13,985 nt of DNA from Anaerolineales bacterium UBA6663. Lineage in GTDB: Bacteria; Chloroflexota; Anaerolineae; Anaerolineales; UBA6663. The stretch covers positions 1-13,985 of the forward strand of contig DKKP01000320.1 of the NCBI GenBank assembly GCA_002455335.1. Direction: 5' to 3'. A model generated the notes under the pieces. That model did no database searches and was not told the DNA's origin. It saw only the letters and a program-made list of their open reading frames with translations. Made by a program: the position numbers and the translations under genes. Below, piece after piece: positions 1-7,421 of this stretch. Within the stretch, counting starts at the first letter, position 1. Each line of letters begins with the position of its first letter.

Positions 1-295
1 CGCCGCCGCTGGCGCAGGCGTCTTCGACGCGCGTGGCCGCGCGCGGGGTCAGGCCGATCGCGTCGGCCAGGTGCGGGGCTGTGTGGCCCTGGTGCTCGAA
101 CAGCTCGCTCGAAAAGTTGCCGACGAACAGGCTCTCGATCGCGCCTGGGTCGAGCCCCTTATCGATCGATGCACGCAGCTCCTTGAAGGCCTCGACGAAC
201 AGGTCACGGCTCGATTTCTGCGCGAAGGCGCCAAAGGCGCTCATCCCTGCGCCGACGACGGCGACCCCACGGGCAAGACGATGGGTTCCAGGCAT
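1..295 (-). CDS. Thiolase (acetyl-CoA acetyltransferase / SCP-x type), N-terminal part, cut by window edge
   Basis: The first 98 codons of a thiolase-fold enzyme, which forms or cleaves a beta-ketoacyl-CoA through a cysteine thioester. The ATG at 295 opens a protein beginning MPGTHRLARGVAVVGAG. The GVAVVGAGMSAFG segment (about residues 10-22) is the usual first strand of SCP-x-type thiolases. EDACASGG (residues 91-98) contains the family's nucleophilic Cys, here Cys94, so the frame stays open through the active-site loop to the edge. The C-terminal half with the second Cys and the His is outside the window, so the exact class (degradative, biosynthetic or non-condensing lipid-transfer type) cannot be settled. 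It is the last visible gene of the set with the hydrolase, acyl-CoA ligase and FabH-like protein. No Shine-Dalgarno sequence lies in the expected linear position; see the hairpin at 305-362. Family assignment is firm; substrate is unknown. Confidence 0.88.
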   Translation of the reverse strand, partial: MPGTHRLARGVAVVGAGMSAFGAFAQKSSRDLFVEAFKELRASIDKGLDPGAIESLFVGNFSSELFEHQGHTAPHLADAIGLTPRAATRVEDACASGG

Positions 296-304
296 GGTCG
301 TTGG

Positions 305-362
305 GGTGGTGGGTTGATCGAGGGTCAGGGCTTCCCCTGACCCTCGATCAACCTACACCACC
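305..362 (-). promoter_or_regulatory. Long hairpin between hydrolase stop and thiolase start
   Basis: Arms at 312-330 and 335-353 are perfect 19-bp complements around a 4-nt loop (331-334). The stem continues outward with 305-311 (GGTGGTG) against 356-362 (CACCACC) after a 2-nt bulge (TA, 354-355), giving 26 pairs. On the minus strand it starts 9 nt after the hydrolase stop codon and ends 9 nt before the thiolase ATG. There is no U-tract after it, so it is not a standard intrinsic terminator. The purine-rich AAGGAGAA (370-363) lies just upstream of the stem; folding would bring AAGGAG to about 11 nt from the ATG at 295. The structure is seen directly; its role in translation, or an origin as an inserted palindrome, is inference. 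Confidence 0.8.
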
Positions 363-371
363 TTCTCCTTG

Positions 372-1430
372 TCAGACGGCGGCCAGGTGGGCCGTGAAGG
401 CCGCCAGGAACTCGGACGGTTTCTCGATATGCGGCGAATGGCCGGCATCGGCGATGACGACTTCCTTGAACGCGCCGCCCTTGGCCTGATACGCCTCGAG
501 CACGGCGCGCGTTTGCCCCACCATGGGCTGCGGCGGGAAGACGTCGGCGCCCGGCCAGCCGGGGACGAAGCCGAGCTGCCCGAGCGTGCCAAAGTCGAAG
601 AACGAGGCATCGCCCACGATCTGGTCCGCGTCGCCGCGCACCCAGAGTACAGGCGGCTTCTTGGCCAGGTCGACGATGCCGCTGGCGTTGAAGTATTTGG
701 GCGAGAGCGCGTTGATCGGGCCGAGCGTCCCCGGCGCGACGTTGGGCCAGTTGGCCGAGGGGGTCAGGTCGCCAGGGTATTTGTCGACGCCGGTCTTCTC
801 GAGCAGCGCGGCTTCGAGGAAGGCCTCCTCGCGCCCGGCCTTGAACGGCGCCTTGTAGTAGAAGGCGTTGATCACGTTGCGCGGCGAGTTCGGGTCCTCG
901 GCGCTGCGATCGCCGGCCTGGATCCGTTTGACGAATTCGGGGTTGACCGTGCCGCCGCCCGAGCCGGCGCAGTCGTCGTAGCACGGCGTGCCAGCGAGGC
1001 CCTTTGTGCCGCCGAACCCGTACGGGCTGACCGGCGCAACAAGCGTGAGCGAGGCGACCAGTTCGGGGTAGTCGAGCGCGAACTGCAGGATCGCGCCGCC
1101 GCCGGCCGACCAGCCGACCAGATGCGCGGCCTTCGTGCCGAGCGCATCCGACAGCGCCTTGAGGTCGTCTGACCAGTCGCGCGCGCCACGGGTGCCATCG
1201 ATGACCTTGTCTTCGGTGTCGCCGTAGCCGCGCAGATCGGGCGCGATGCACCGATACTGCGGCGGCATCGACAGCATCAGCTCCTCCCAGTACGTGGCGG
1301 CCGAGAAATTGCCGTGGATGAAGACGACCGGGATGCCGTCCTCAGGGCCGCTGAACAGCACATGCTGCTGCAATCGCGGCGTATCGATCAATCGCGATGT
1401 GACTCCGGGCAGGGTGGGGACGGTGGGCAT
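372..1430 (-). CDS. Alpha/beta hydrolase
   Basis: A 352-residue alpha/beta-hydrolase-fold protein with no evident signal peptide, so probably cytosolic. FIHGNFSAATYWEE (37-50) is the oxyanion-hole strand-loop, DLRGYGDTE (65-73) the next conserved turn, and GWSAGG (106-111) the nucleophile elbow with Ser108. The acid is probably Asp269 in VRGDADQIV, and the general base is His331 in DAGHSPHIEKP. A long insert (about 135-250) forms the lid and makes the protein longer than most epoxide-hydrolase or lactonase-like relatives. An AGGAG sequence (1440-1436) lies 5 nt before the ATG. The gene follows the acyl-CoA ligase across a 7-bp repeat array and precedes the thiolase, so it may hydrolyse an ester, lactone or thioester of that pathway. 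The substrate cannot be read from sequence. Confidence 0.93.
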   Translation of the reverse strand: MPTVPTLPGVTSRLIDTPRLQQHVLFSGPEDGIPVVFIHGNFSAATYWEELMLSMPPQYRCIAPDLRGYGDTEDKVIDGTRGARDWSDDLKALSDALGTKAAHLVGWSAGGGAILQFALDYPELVASLTLVAPVSPYGFGGTKGLAGTPCYDDCAGSGGGTVNPEFVKRIQAGDRSAEDPNSPRNVINAFYYKAPFKAGREEAFLEAALLEKTGVDKYPGDLTPSANWPNVAPGTLGPINALSPKYFNASGIVDLAKKPPVLWVRGDADQIVGDASFFDFGTLGQLGFVPGWPGADVFPPQPMVGQTRAVLEAYQAKGGAFKEVVIADAGHSPHIEKPSEFLAAFTAHLAAV

Positions 1431-1440
1431 GGAGACTCCT

Positions 1441-1489
1441 GTGATTGGTGATTACTGATTGTGGATTGCTGATATCTGATCGCTGACCG
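1441..1489. repeat. Degenerate 7-bp tandem repeat array, copy A
   Basis: Seven consecutive 7-bp units on the plus strand starting at 1441, with consensus near CTGATTG: units include GTGATTG, GTGATTA, CTGATTG and TGGATTG, decaying towards the acyl-CoA ligase end (CTGATAT, CTGATCG, CTGACCG). The array fills the gap between the ligase stop codon (1495-1493) and the hydrolase Shine-Dalgarno (1440-1436). The same unit recurs at 12101-12161 and 12573-12627. It is AT-richer than its surroundings. Its function is unknown. Confidence 0.75.
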
Positions 1490-1499
1490 TTCTCAGCGA
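1480..1499 (-). promoter_or_regulatory. Small hairpin overlapping the acyl-CoA ligase stop codon
   Basis: TCGCTGA (1480-1486) pairs perfectly with TCAGCGA (1493-1499) around a 6-nt loop. The ligase stop codon (1495-1493 on the minus strand) lies inside the stem. There is no downstream U-run. It is the weakest of the four stop-proximal hairpins in the window, and at 7 bp it could be chance. Confidence 0.4.
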
Positions 1500-3052
1500 G
1501 ATGGGCCGGGCGAATAGGTCCGGCGCAGCTCGCGTTTCAGGATCTTGCCCATGCCCGAGAGCGGCAACGCGTCAAGCAGTTCGACCCGCTTGGGCACCTT
1601 GTAGCGCGCCAGTTGGCCGCGCAGATGCGCGAGCAACTCGTCTGGCGAAGCCTGGGCGCCGGGCCTGAGCACCACGGCCGCGACGCCGACCTCGCCCCAT
1701 TGCGGGTCGGGCACGCCGACGACCGCGCATTGGAGCACCTCTGGATGTCTGTACAGCGCGGCCTCGATCTCGGCCGGGTAGACATTCTCGCCGCCCGAGA
1801 TGAACATGTCTTTCTTGCGATCGAGGACGAAGAAGTAACCCTCGTCGTCGTAGCGCACGATGTCGCCTGTGTGGAACCAGCCGCCGGCATCGATCGCGGC
1901 GCGTGAGGCCTCGGGGTCGTTGTAGTAGCCCGAGCACCCGCTCGGCCCACGCAACACGAGCTCGCCGGGCTGATCGGGCCCGAGTGCCTCGCCGAGGTCG
2001 TCCACCACGCGCACATCGACGAAGAAATTCGGCCGGCCGATGCTGCCGGCCTTGCGCACGGCATCTTCGGGCGCCAGGGCGAACAGCCCCGGCCCGAACT
2101 CGGTCATGCCAAAGCCCTGCTTGAACTTCACGCCCTTCTCGGCCACATAGCGCTCGATCAGGGGCACGGGCAGCGGCGCGCCGCCGCTTGTGCAGAAGCG
2201 CAGCCGGCTCAGATCGGCCTTCTCCCAGTTCGGGGCCTGGGTCAGCATCTGGTACATCGTCGGGACCGCGGCGAAGACCGTGATGGCTTCGCGTTCGAGC
2301 AGGTCGAGCACCTGGGTCGCGTCGAACTGGCGCACCAGATGCGTGGTGTTTCCAAACGTCACCTGGGTCGCGAGATAGGTGAACAAACCGCCGGCATGAA
2401 AGAGTGGGAAGACGTTGAGATAGACGTCCCCGTGGGTGAGGTCGTGAATGACCGTGTTGAGCGAGTTCCAGTTGATCTGCCGATGGCTGATCATCGCGCC
2501 CTTCGGCAGTCCGGTGGTGCCGCCCGTGAAGAGCAGACAGGCGATGTCCTCCAGATCGAGCGTCTCGCAGGTCACGGGCGCGTCGGAGGCCTGCGCCAAC
2601 GCTGTGTCGAACCACAGGCTGCCGGGCAGGCCTGGCCCATCGAGATGGAGCAGGAAGCTCAGGGCTGCCGGCCCGGCTCGCAACGCGGCCACGATCTCAC
2701 CCGCCTGAGCCTGGTAGTCATCACCGAAGATGAGGCCGCGCGCCGAGACATGTTCAAGGATGGCGGCGTTCTCGCGCCAGTGCAGCCGCCAGTTGAGTGG
2801 CGTGTGGATCGCGCCGAGTTTGCCGCAGGCATAGAAGGCGATCAGGTGCTCGACGCCGTCACGAGCCAGGATCGCCACCCGGTCTCCCCGCGCGACGCCC
2901 TCGGCGCGCAGCCAGTTGGCCAGGCGGTTGGCACGATCGTTCAACTCACGAAACGTCAGCCGCAACGCCGGGGTCTTGCCGTGATCGACAATGGCGAGCC
3001 GGTCCGGCGTGTATAGCGTCCGTCGCCCGAGATAGTCGCCGACGTGCATCAT
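1493..3052 (-). CDS. AMP-forming acyl-CoA synthetase/ligase (FadD-like, ANL superfamily)
   Basis: A 519-residue ANL-superfamily enzyme that activates a carboxylic acid with ATP and joins it to CoA. The phosphate-binding motif LLFTGGTTGLPKG is at 173-185, and FGMTEFG at 314-320 is the aromatic/adenine-binding motif. TGD at 395-397 and the DRKKD hinge at 411-415 are intact. GGENVYPAEIE at 420-430 and the C-terminal SGMGKILKREL (499-509), with catalytic Lys503, complete the set, so the enzyme looks fully active. Length is typical of medium- or long-chain and aryl acyl-CoA ligases; acyl specificity cannot be told. Two adjacent ATG codons exist at 3052 and 3049. GAGG (3059-3056) is 3 nt from the first and 6 nt from the second, so the second may be the true start. 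It follows the FabH-like gene by 20 nt, consistent with one operon supplying acyl-CoA to the condensing enzymes. Confidence 0.95.
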   Translation of the reverse strand: MMHVGDYLGRRTLYTPDRLAIVDHGKTPALRLTFRELNDRANRLANWLRAEGVARGDRVAILARDGVEHLIAFYACGKLGAIHTPLNWRLHWRENAAILEHVSARGLIFGDDYQAQAGEIVAALRAGPAALSFLLHLDGPGLPGSLWFDTALAQASDAPVTCETLDLEDIACLLFTGGTTGLPKGAMISHRQINWNSLNTVIHDLTHGDVYLNVFPLFHAGGLFTYLATQVTFGNTTHLVRQFDATQVLDLLEREAITVFAAVPTMYQMLTQAPNWEKADLSRLRFCTSGGAPLPVPLIERYVAEKGVKFKQGFGMTEFGPGLFALAPEDAVRKAGSIGRPNFFVDVRVVDDLGEALGPDQPGELVLRGPSGCSGYYNDPEASRAAIDAGGWFHTGDIVRYDDEGYFFVLDRKKDMFISGGENVYPAEIEAALYRHPEVLQCAVVGVPDPQWGEVGVAAVVLRPGAQASPDELLAHLRGQLARYKVPKRVELLDALPLSGMGKILKRELRRTYSPGPSR

Positions 3053-3072
3053 TCACCTCAGCTTCGTCGCAC

Positions 3073-4071
3073 TCACCACCGCCACAGCGACGCGGCCATC
3101 GCCATGCCGCCGCCGCTGGCGCAGAACATCACCCACTCGCCTGGCCGTGGGCCGCGCCCCTGCTCGAGCGCGTCGTCGAGGGCCATGGGGATGCAGGCCG
3201 AGCCTGTGTAGCCCCACTTGTCCATGATCCAGTGAGTCTTGGCCATCGGCTGGCCGAGCGCGTCCATCATCAACTCGATTGTGCGCAGGTTGAGTTGCGT
3301 GAAGTAGAACCTGTCGATCCCGTCGAGCGTCTGTGGGGCGCCCGGAACGCCCTGCGCTTTTTCCAGCGTAGCACGGATCAAGGGCGGCCAGTGTTCGCTG
3401 TTGAAGGTTTTTGGAAATTTGCGCACGAATTCGACGTGCTGGTGCGGCTGCTCGGGCGAGGCGGGGCGCTTCGCGCCGCCGGTGTAGATCCCGAGCGCAT
3501 CGTGGTATTCGCCGACCGCGAGCAGCTTGCTGGCCGCGAAGCCGGGCTGATCCCCGACGCCGAGCACGACGGCCCCTCCGCCGTCGGCGAAGAGCGTGCA
3601 GGTTTTCTTGTCTTTCCAGTTGATGAATCGGCTCATGCCGTAGCCGCCGACGACGAGCACATGCCTGTAGTCGGCGTCGGACGCCATGTACTTGGCCGCG
3701 ATGTCGAGCCCGGTCACCCAGCCCGCACAGGCGCAGTTGACGTCGAACGTGCCGGCGCGCGGCGCACCGAGCCCGGCCTGCACGACCGAGGCCGTGGCCG
3801 GGCTGAGGTAATCGGGCGTGTCGGTCGCCACGATGATCAAATCAAGATCCGCCGGGCTCAGCCCCGCTTTGCGCAGCGCGTCCTGCGCCGCGGCGACGCA
3901 CAGGTCTGACGTGGTCTGTTCGGGGGCCATGAGGCGCCGTTCGCGGATGCCGACATTCTCGACAAGCCAGTCGCTCACCGGCTCACCCAGAAGGGCGTCG
4001 AGTTCGGCATTGGTCATCACGCGTTCAGGGATATAGCGTCCGGTGCTGAGGATCCGGGCATAGCGAGTCAT
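3073..4071 (-). CDS. FabH-like 3-oxoacyl-ACP synthase III family protein with altered catalytic triad
   Basis: A 332-residue KAS III-family protein. The N-terminal thiolase-like half runs about 1-170 (STGRYIPERVMTNAEL, then WLVENVGIRERR, then VNCACAGW at 111-118 with nucleophile Cys115). The C-terminal ACP_syn_III_C-like half runs about 230-332. In E. coli FabH the triad is Cys112, His244 (HQAN) and Asn274 (GNTSAAS). Here the matching segments read TQLN (258-261) and GYTGSAC (287-293), giving Thr258 and Tyr288. The 30-residue spacing between them is the same as in FabH, so the alignment is well anchored. His and Asn assist decarboxylation of malonyl-ACP, so this protein may transfer or condense acyl groups without malonyl decarboxylation; that is inference. 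Only a weak AGG precedes the ATG. The gene lies 49 nt downstream of the STAND-SARP regulator and 20 nt upstream of the acyl-CoA ligase. Confidence 0.9.
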   Translation of the reverse strand: MTRYARILSTGRYIPERVMTNAELDALLGEPVSDWLVENVGIRERRLMAPEQTTSDLCVAAAQDALRKAGLSPADLDLIIVATDTPDYLSPATASVVQAGLGAPRAGTFDVNCACAGWVTGLDIAAKYMASDADYRHVLVVGGYGMSRFINWKDKKTCTLFADGGGAVVLGVGDQPGFAASKLLAVGEYHDALGIYTGGAKRPASPEQPHQHVEFVRKFPKTFNSEHWPPLIRATLEKAQGVPGAPQTLDGIDRFYFTQLNLRTIELMMDALGQPMAKTHWIMDKWGYTGSACIPMALDDALEQGRGPRPGEWVMFCASGGGMAMAASLWRW

Positions 4072-4120
4072 GGGGCAAGCCTAGTCGGGGGCGGTCACAA
4101 TTGGGTAACACGAATGGGGG

Positions 4121-7100
4121 TCAACGGCTGAGCTCCTCCATCACGGCGACTGTCGCCGGTGACGGCGCCACGTCGAGTTCGGCTCGCAGGGCCGCGACGC
4201 ACCGCTGATAGACGCGCAGCGCCTGCGGGCGATTGCCCAGTTGCCGGTGGGCCAGCATCATCATCTGGTAGGCGCGCTCCCAACAGGCATCGCGAGCCAG
4301 GATGCGCTGACACATGACCACGGTCTCTTCGGCCTGGCCGCGCTCGAGCAAGAGGCCCGCCAGCCGATCGGCAGCGCGGAGATAAAGTGCCAACAGCCGC
4401 TCCTGCTCATGTGCTGCCCAGCCCTCATAGAGGGCTTCGGGCAGGAAGTCGCCTGTGTAGAGCCCGATTGCGGTCTGCAGCAACGTCAGCGCCTTGTCGT
4501 GCGCATCGGCTTCGGGCCCATCGATCAGGTTGAGGCCGGCTTCCGCCGTCGTCTCGAACTCGGTCAGGTCGAGCCACAGATCGGCTTCCGGCCGCAGACA
4601 ATACGTCGTGCCGTCACGAATGACGAAAGCCGATGGCGTCTCGGTCGATCGGCCCGGCTCGAGCACCTTGTTGAGCACGTTGAGCGCCACCTTGAAGTCG
4701 CGGCTTGCGACATCGGGCGCGAGATTGGGCCAGAGCCGCTCGGTGATCTCGTCGCGTTGGAGCGGTCGGCCGCGCTGGGTCAGCAGCAGTTGGAAGAGCT
4801 GCCGGGCCTTGTCTCGTTGCCATTCGCGAGGGTCGATCTCGACAGTGCCCCGCCAGGCCCGGAACCCGCCAAGCGTTTGCACACGCAACTGATACCCGGG
4901 GTGCGTGCGGATGTGCGGCACACCGGCCTCCGCCAGCAAACGATCGACGAAAGCCGGCCGCAACCCGCGCGCACGGGCGGCGAGCAGTATCGGGATGACG
5001 CGCCTCGGGTCGGGCGGGCCGAGCAGGCTTGGTCCGGTGAGAAGCCGATCGAAGCCGTTCGCCTCGCACACCTGCAGGAGGTCATCGGTTTGCGTCACGA
5101 AGTTGTCGGGCGCGTTCAGATCGTGATAGGCCAGGCTCAGCCAGAGACGGGCCGCAGCGCGCCCAAACGTGTCGCCGCAGTCGCGAAAGGCCTGCAGCGC
5201 GCGTATCAGGATCGCTGTTGCTTCGGCGGGCCGGCCTTCACGAACGACGCTGGCGCCCAGTGCCAGTTCGGTAAGCGCGCCGACCCATTGATCCCCGGCC
5301 CAGCGACAGATCCCGATCCCTTCGGCGGCGGCATGTTCGGCTGCGACGCCATCGCCGAACAGCCCGTGCGCAAGTGTCAGGCCCCAGAGGGCCTCGGCCC
5401 GTATCCGGCGCACCGAGAGCTGATCGCCGAGGGCGATCGCCGCGTGATAAGCCTGGATCGCGCTGTCGCGGGCGATCCGTGGATCATGTCCGGCGCGGGC
5501 GCGCACAAGCCAGGCATGCCCGAGACGGATGTGGGCCACTGCTGTGACGAACGGCGAACCCAGCCGCTCGCCCAGGTCAGCGCCCTCCTGCGCGAGAGCG
5601 AAGGCGGCATCGCCATGCCCGACGAGCGACTGGATCAGGGACAGCAGCAGCACAGTTTCGCGATGCGCCCGTGGCGCGTGGGGTTGACCGAGCGCAGCCG
5701 CATCGCGCTCGGCGCCGCGCCAGGCCGTCAGGATCTGAGCCGCCTCGGCCAGCCGACCGGTGCGAACCTTGACGCGCACACTCAACGCGTCTTCGCCCGG
5801 GCCTTCTTCGCGCAACCCTCGGGCCTCCACGCGCAGACGCTCCGCTTCATCGGGCTTGCCCATATTCAATTTGTTCTCGGCAAGCAACTCGAGCATGCGC
5901 GCCCGCGCTTCACGATCCGCGAGGCCATCGCTCAGTCGCAGCGCTTCTTCGAGCAAGCTCTCTGCCTGGGCAGGCCGTACGGTATCGAGATAGACCAGCG
6001 CCTGGCCGCGCAATGCCCTCCCGATCCCGACCCGGTCACCCTGGCTGCGCCAGGCGCGCTCGGCTGTCTGATACCAGGCGAGCGCGTCATCGAAGCGGCT
6101 GCGCAGCCGGCTCAGGTCTCCCAGGAGATGGTGCAACGCTGGCCGTTCGGCCACGACCTCGGCGGGCAGCGCATCCACCCAGCCGGCGACTGTGTCGAGC
6201 TGCCCGCGCCGAAGGTAGGCTTCGCCGTCGCGCTCGATCACCCGTGCGGCGTCAACAAAGCGCCTGGCCGTGATCCAGTGAAAGAAAGCCTCTTCAGGAT
6301 CACCCAGCGCTTCGAAGAAGGCGCCGGCGCGCTCGGCACGCACGCGGGCGCGCTCGGGTTGGGTAGCCAGCTGCGCCCGCAGGAAATCATGAAAGAGATG
6401 GTGATAGCGATAGTGCTGATCGCCGAGCGACACGACGAACAGGTCGCGATCCAACAGGTCGACGATGGCTTCGGCTGAGCCCGCTCGGGTCGTCACAGCG
6501 TCGCAGGCGGAGGGCGTGAGTTCGTGCAACCCGGCCGTGTCGAGCAGGAAGTCGACGATCTCGGGTGGCTGACGGCCGAGGACCTCGTTTGCCAGGAACT
6601 CAAAGAGCGCCGTCAGCGAGCCCGACGTCTGCCCGCGCACCAGAAGCTCGGCAGCGCTGCGTGCGCCGCTGCTGCGCATGCCCTGCCAGACTAACTGCAA
6701 CGCGATCGGCCAGCCCTCGGTGCGATCGGCCAGGGCCGCGCTCTCTTCGGCGGTGAGCGCCAGGCCGTAGGCCTCGCGAAACAGCGTATCGATCTCGTCG
6801 GGCTGGAAGGCGAGTGCTGCGCGATCGATCTCGAGCAACTCGCCGCGTGCGCGCCAGGCTGTGAAGGCCGGGCTGTGCAGCGGCTGCCGCGTCGCAAGGA
6901 TCACATGCAGGTCGGCCGGCGCGTTGCCGATAAAGCGTTCGGTGAGCCCCGCGATTGCCGGGGTCTGGCTGACGAAGTGGTAGTCGTCAAGGATCAATAA
7001 GGCCGGGCCGCTCAGGGCGTCGACTAGCGCATTGCTCAGCGCGTCGACGACCTGATCCCAACGCTGTTCGCCGCCTGGGCCGGCATCCTGTAGCAGGGCC

Positions 7101-7402
7101 TGTGGAAGATTCGAGAGCGCGGTGAACCGCGTTCGGAAGGCCGCGATCAAATAGGCCAGAAAGCGTTGCGGGTCCGTATCGGCCTCAGAAAGGCTATACC
7201 AGGCCACCGCAAGATCGGACGCCTGCGCCACACAGGCCGCCAGCGCCGTGCTCTTTCCGTAACCGGTGCCGGCGTGCACGACCGTGCAGCGTCGATCCAG
7301 CGCCTCACGCAGGCGTGCGTCGAGGGCAGGCCGGGGCAACGTGTGGCGATGAAGCCGCGGCGGAACAAGGCGCGTGCGAAGGATCAGGTCTTCGCGGAGC
7401 AC
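4121..7402 (-). CDS. STAND ATPase–SARP/BTAD transcriptional regulator (MalT-like N-terminus)
   Basis: A 1093-residue signal-integrating transcription factor. The N-terminus (LRTRLVPPRL) is that of MalT/LuxR-type STAND regulators. Walker A is AGTGYGKST at 44-52 and Walker B is LLILDDYHF at 135-143. HHLFHDFL (334-341) ends the NTPase/winged-helix part. Residues from about 350 to 820 are helical and Ala/Leu-rich, TPR-like, and probably receive the ligand or partner. The usual LuxR helix-turn-helix is absent. Instead residues from about 837 carry an OmpR/SARP-type winged helix (LRVQTLGGFRAWRG, then DEITERLWPNL), followed from about 945 by a bacterial transcriptional activator domain (BTAD) of TPRs. 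The start is GTG at 7402, 19 nt after the PhzF-like stop, with no good Shine-Dalgarno. The downstream FabH/ligase/hydrolase/thiolase genes are its likely target or co-regulated set. Confidence 0.93.
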   Translation of the reverse strand: MLREDLILRTRLVPPRLHRHTLPRPALDARLREALDRRCTVVHAGTGYGKSTALAACVAQASDLAVAWYSLSEADTDPQRFLAYLIAAFRTRFTALSNLPQALLQDAGPGGEQRWDQVVDALSNALVDALSGPALLILDDYHFVSQTPAIAGLTERFIGNAPADLHVILATRQPLHSPAFTAWRARGELLEIDRAALAFQPDEIDTLFREAYGLALTAEESAALADRTEGWPIALQLVWQGMRSSGARSAAELLVRGQTSGSLTALFEFLANEVLGRQPPEIVDFLLDTAGLHELTPSACDAVTTRAGSAEAIVDLLDRDLFVVSLGDQHYRYHHLFHDFLRAQLATQPERARVRAERAGAFFEALGDPEEAFFHWITARRFVDAARVIERDGEAYLRRGQLDTVAGWVDALPAEVVAERPALHHLLGDLSRLRSRFDDALAWYQTAERAWRSQGDRVGIGRALRGQALVYLDTVRPAQAESLLEEALRLSDGLADREARARMLELLAENKLNMGKPDEAERLRVEARGLREEGPGEDALSVRVKVRTGRLAEAAQILTAWRGAERDAAALGQPHAPRAHRETVLLLSLIQSLVGHGDAAFALAQEGADLGERLGSPFVTAVAHIRLGHAWLVRARAGHDPRIARDSAIQAYHAAIALGDQLSVRRIRAEALWGLTLAHGLFGDGVAAEHAAAEGIGICRWAGDQWVGALTELALGASVVREGRPAEATAILIRALQAFRDCGDTFGRAAARLWLSLAYHDLNAPDNFVTQTDDLLQVCEANGFDRLLTGPSLLGPPDPRRVIPILLAARARGLRPAFVDRLLAEAGVPHIRTHPGYQLRVQTLGGFRAWRGTVEIDPREWQRDKARQLFQLLLTQRGRPLQRDEITERLWPNLAPDVASRDFKVALNVLNKVLEPGRSTETPSAFVIRDGTTYCLRPEADLWLDLTEFETTAEAGLNLIDGPEADAHDKALTLLQTAIGLYTGDFLPEALYEGWAAHEQERLLALYLRAADRLAGLLLERGQAEETVVMCQRILARDACWERAYQMMMLAHRQLGNRPQALRVYQRCVAALRAELDVAPSPATVAVMEELSR

Positions 7403-7421
7403 GACTGGATTGTAGCAAGCC

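Noticed and set aside
305..362. Intrinsic transcription terminator for the hydrolase gene
   Set aside because: The stem is strong but the sequence after it on the minus strand (CCAACGACC then ATG) has no U-run, and a gene on the same strand begins 9 nt later.
325..1251. A 308-codon minus-strand frame overlapping the alpha/beta hydrolase
   Set aside because: Arg/Gly/Ala-rich alternative-frame translation with no motif; the overlapping hydrolase frame has a complete catalytic triad and a good ribosome-binding site.
1572..2615. A 347-codon minus-strand frame within the acyl-CoA ligase
   Set aside because: Out-of-frame shadow of a ligase that has all ANL motifs in order.
4241..6478. A 745-codon plus-strand open frame opposite the STAND-SARP gene
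   Set aside because: It is antisense to a protein with clear Walker motifs, winged helix and BTAD. Its translation is low in hydrophobic core patterns and matches no family; long antisense frames are expected in GC-rich genes with strong third-position bias.
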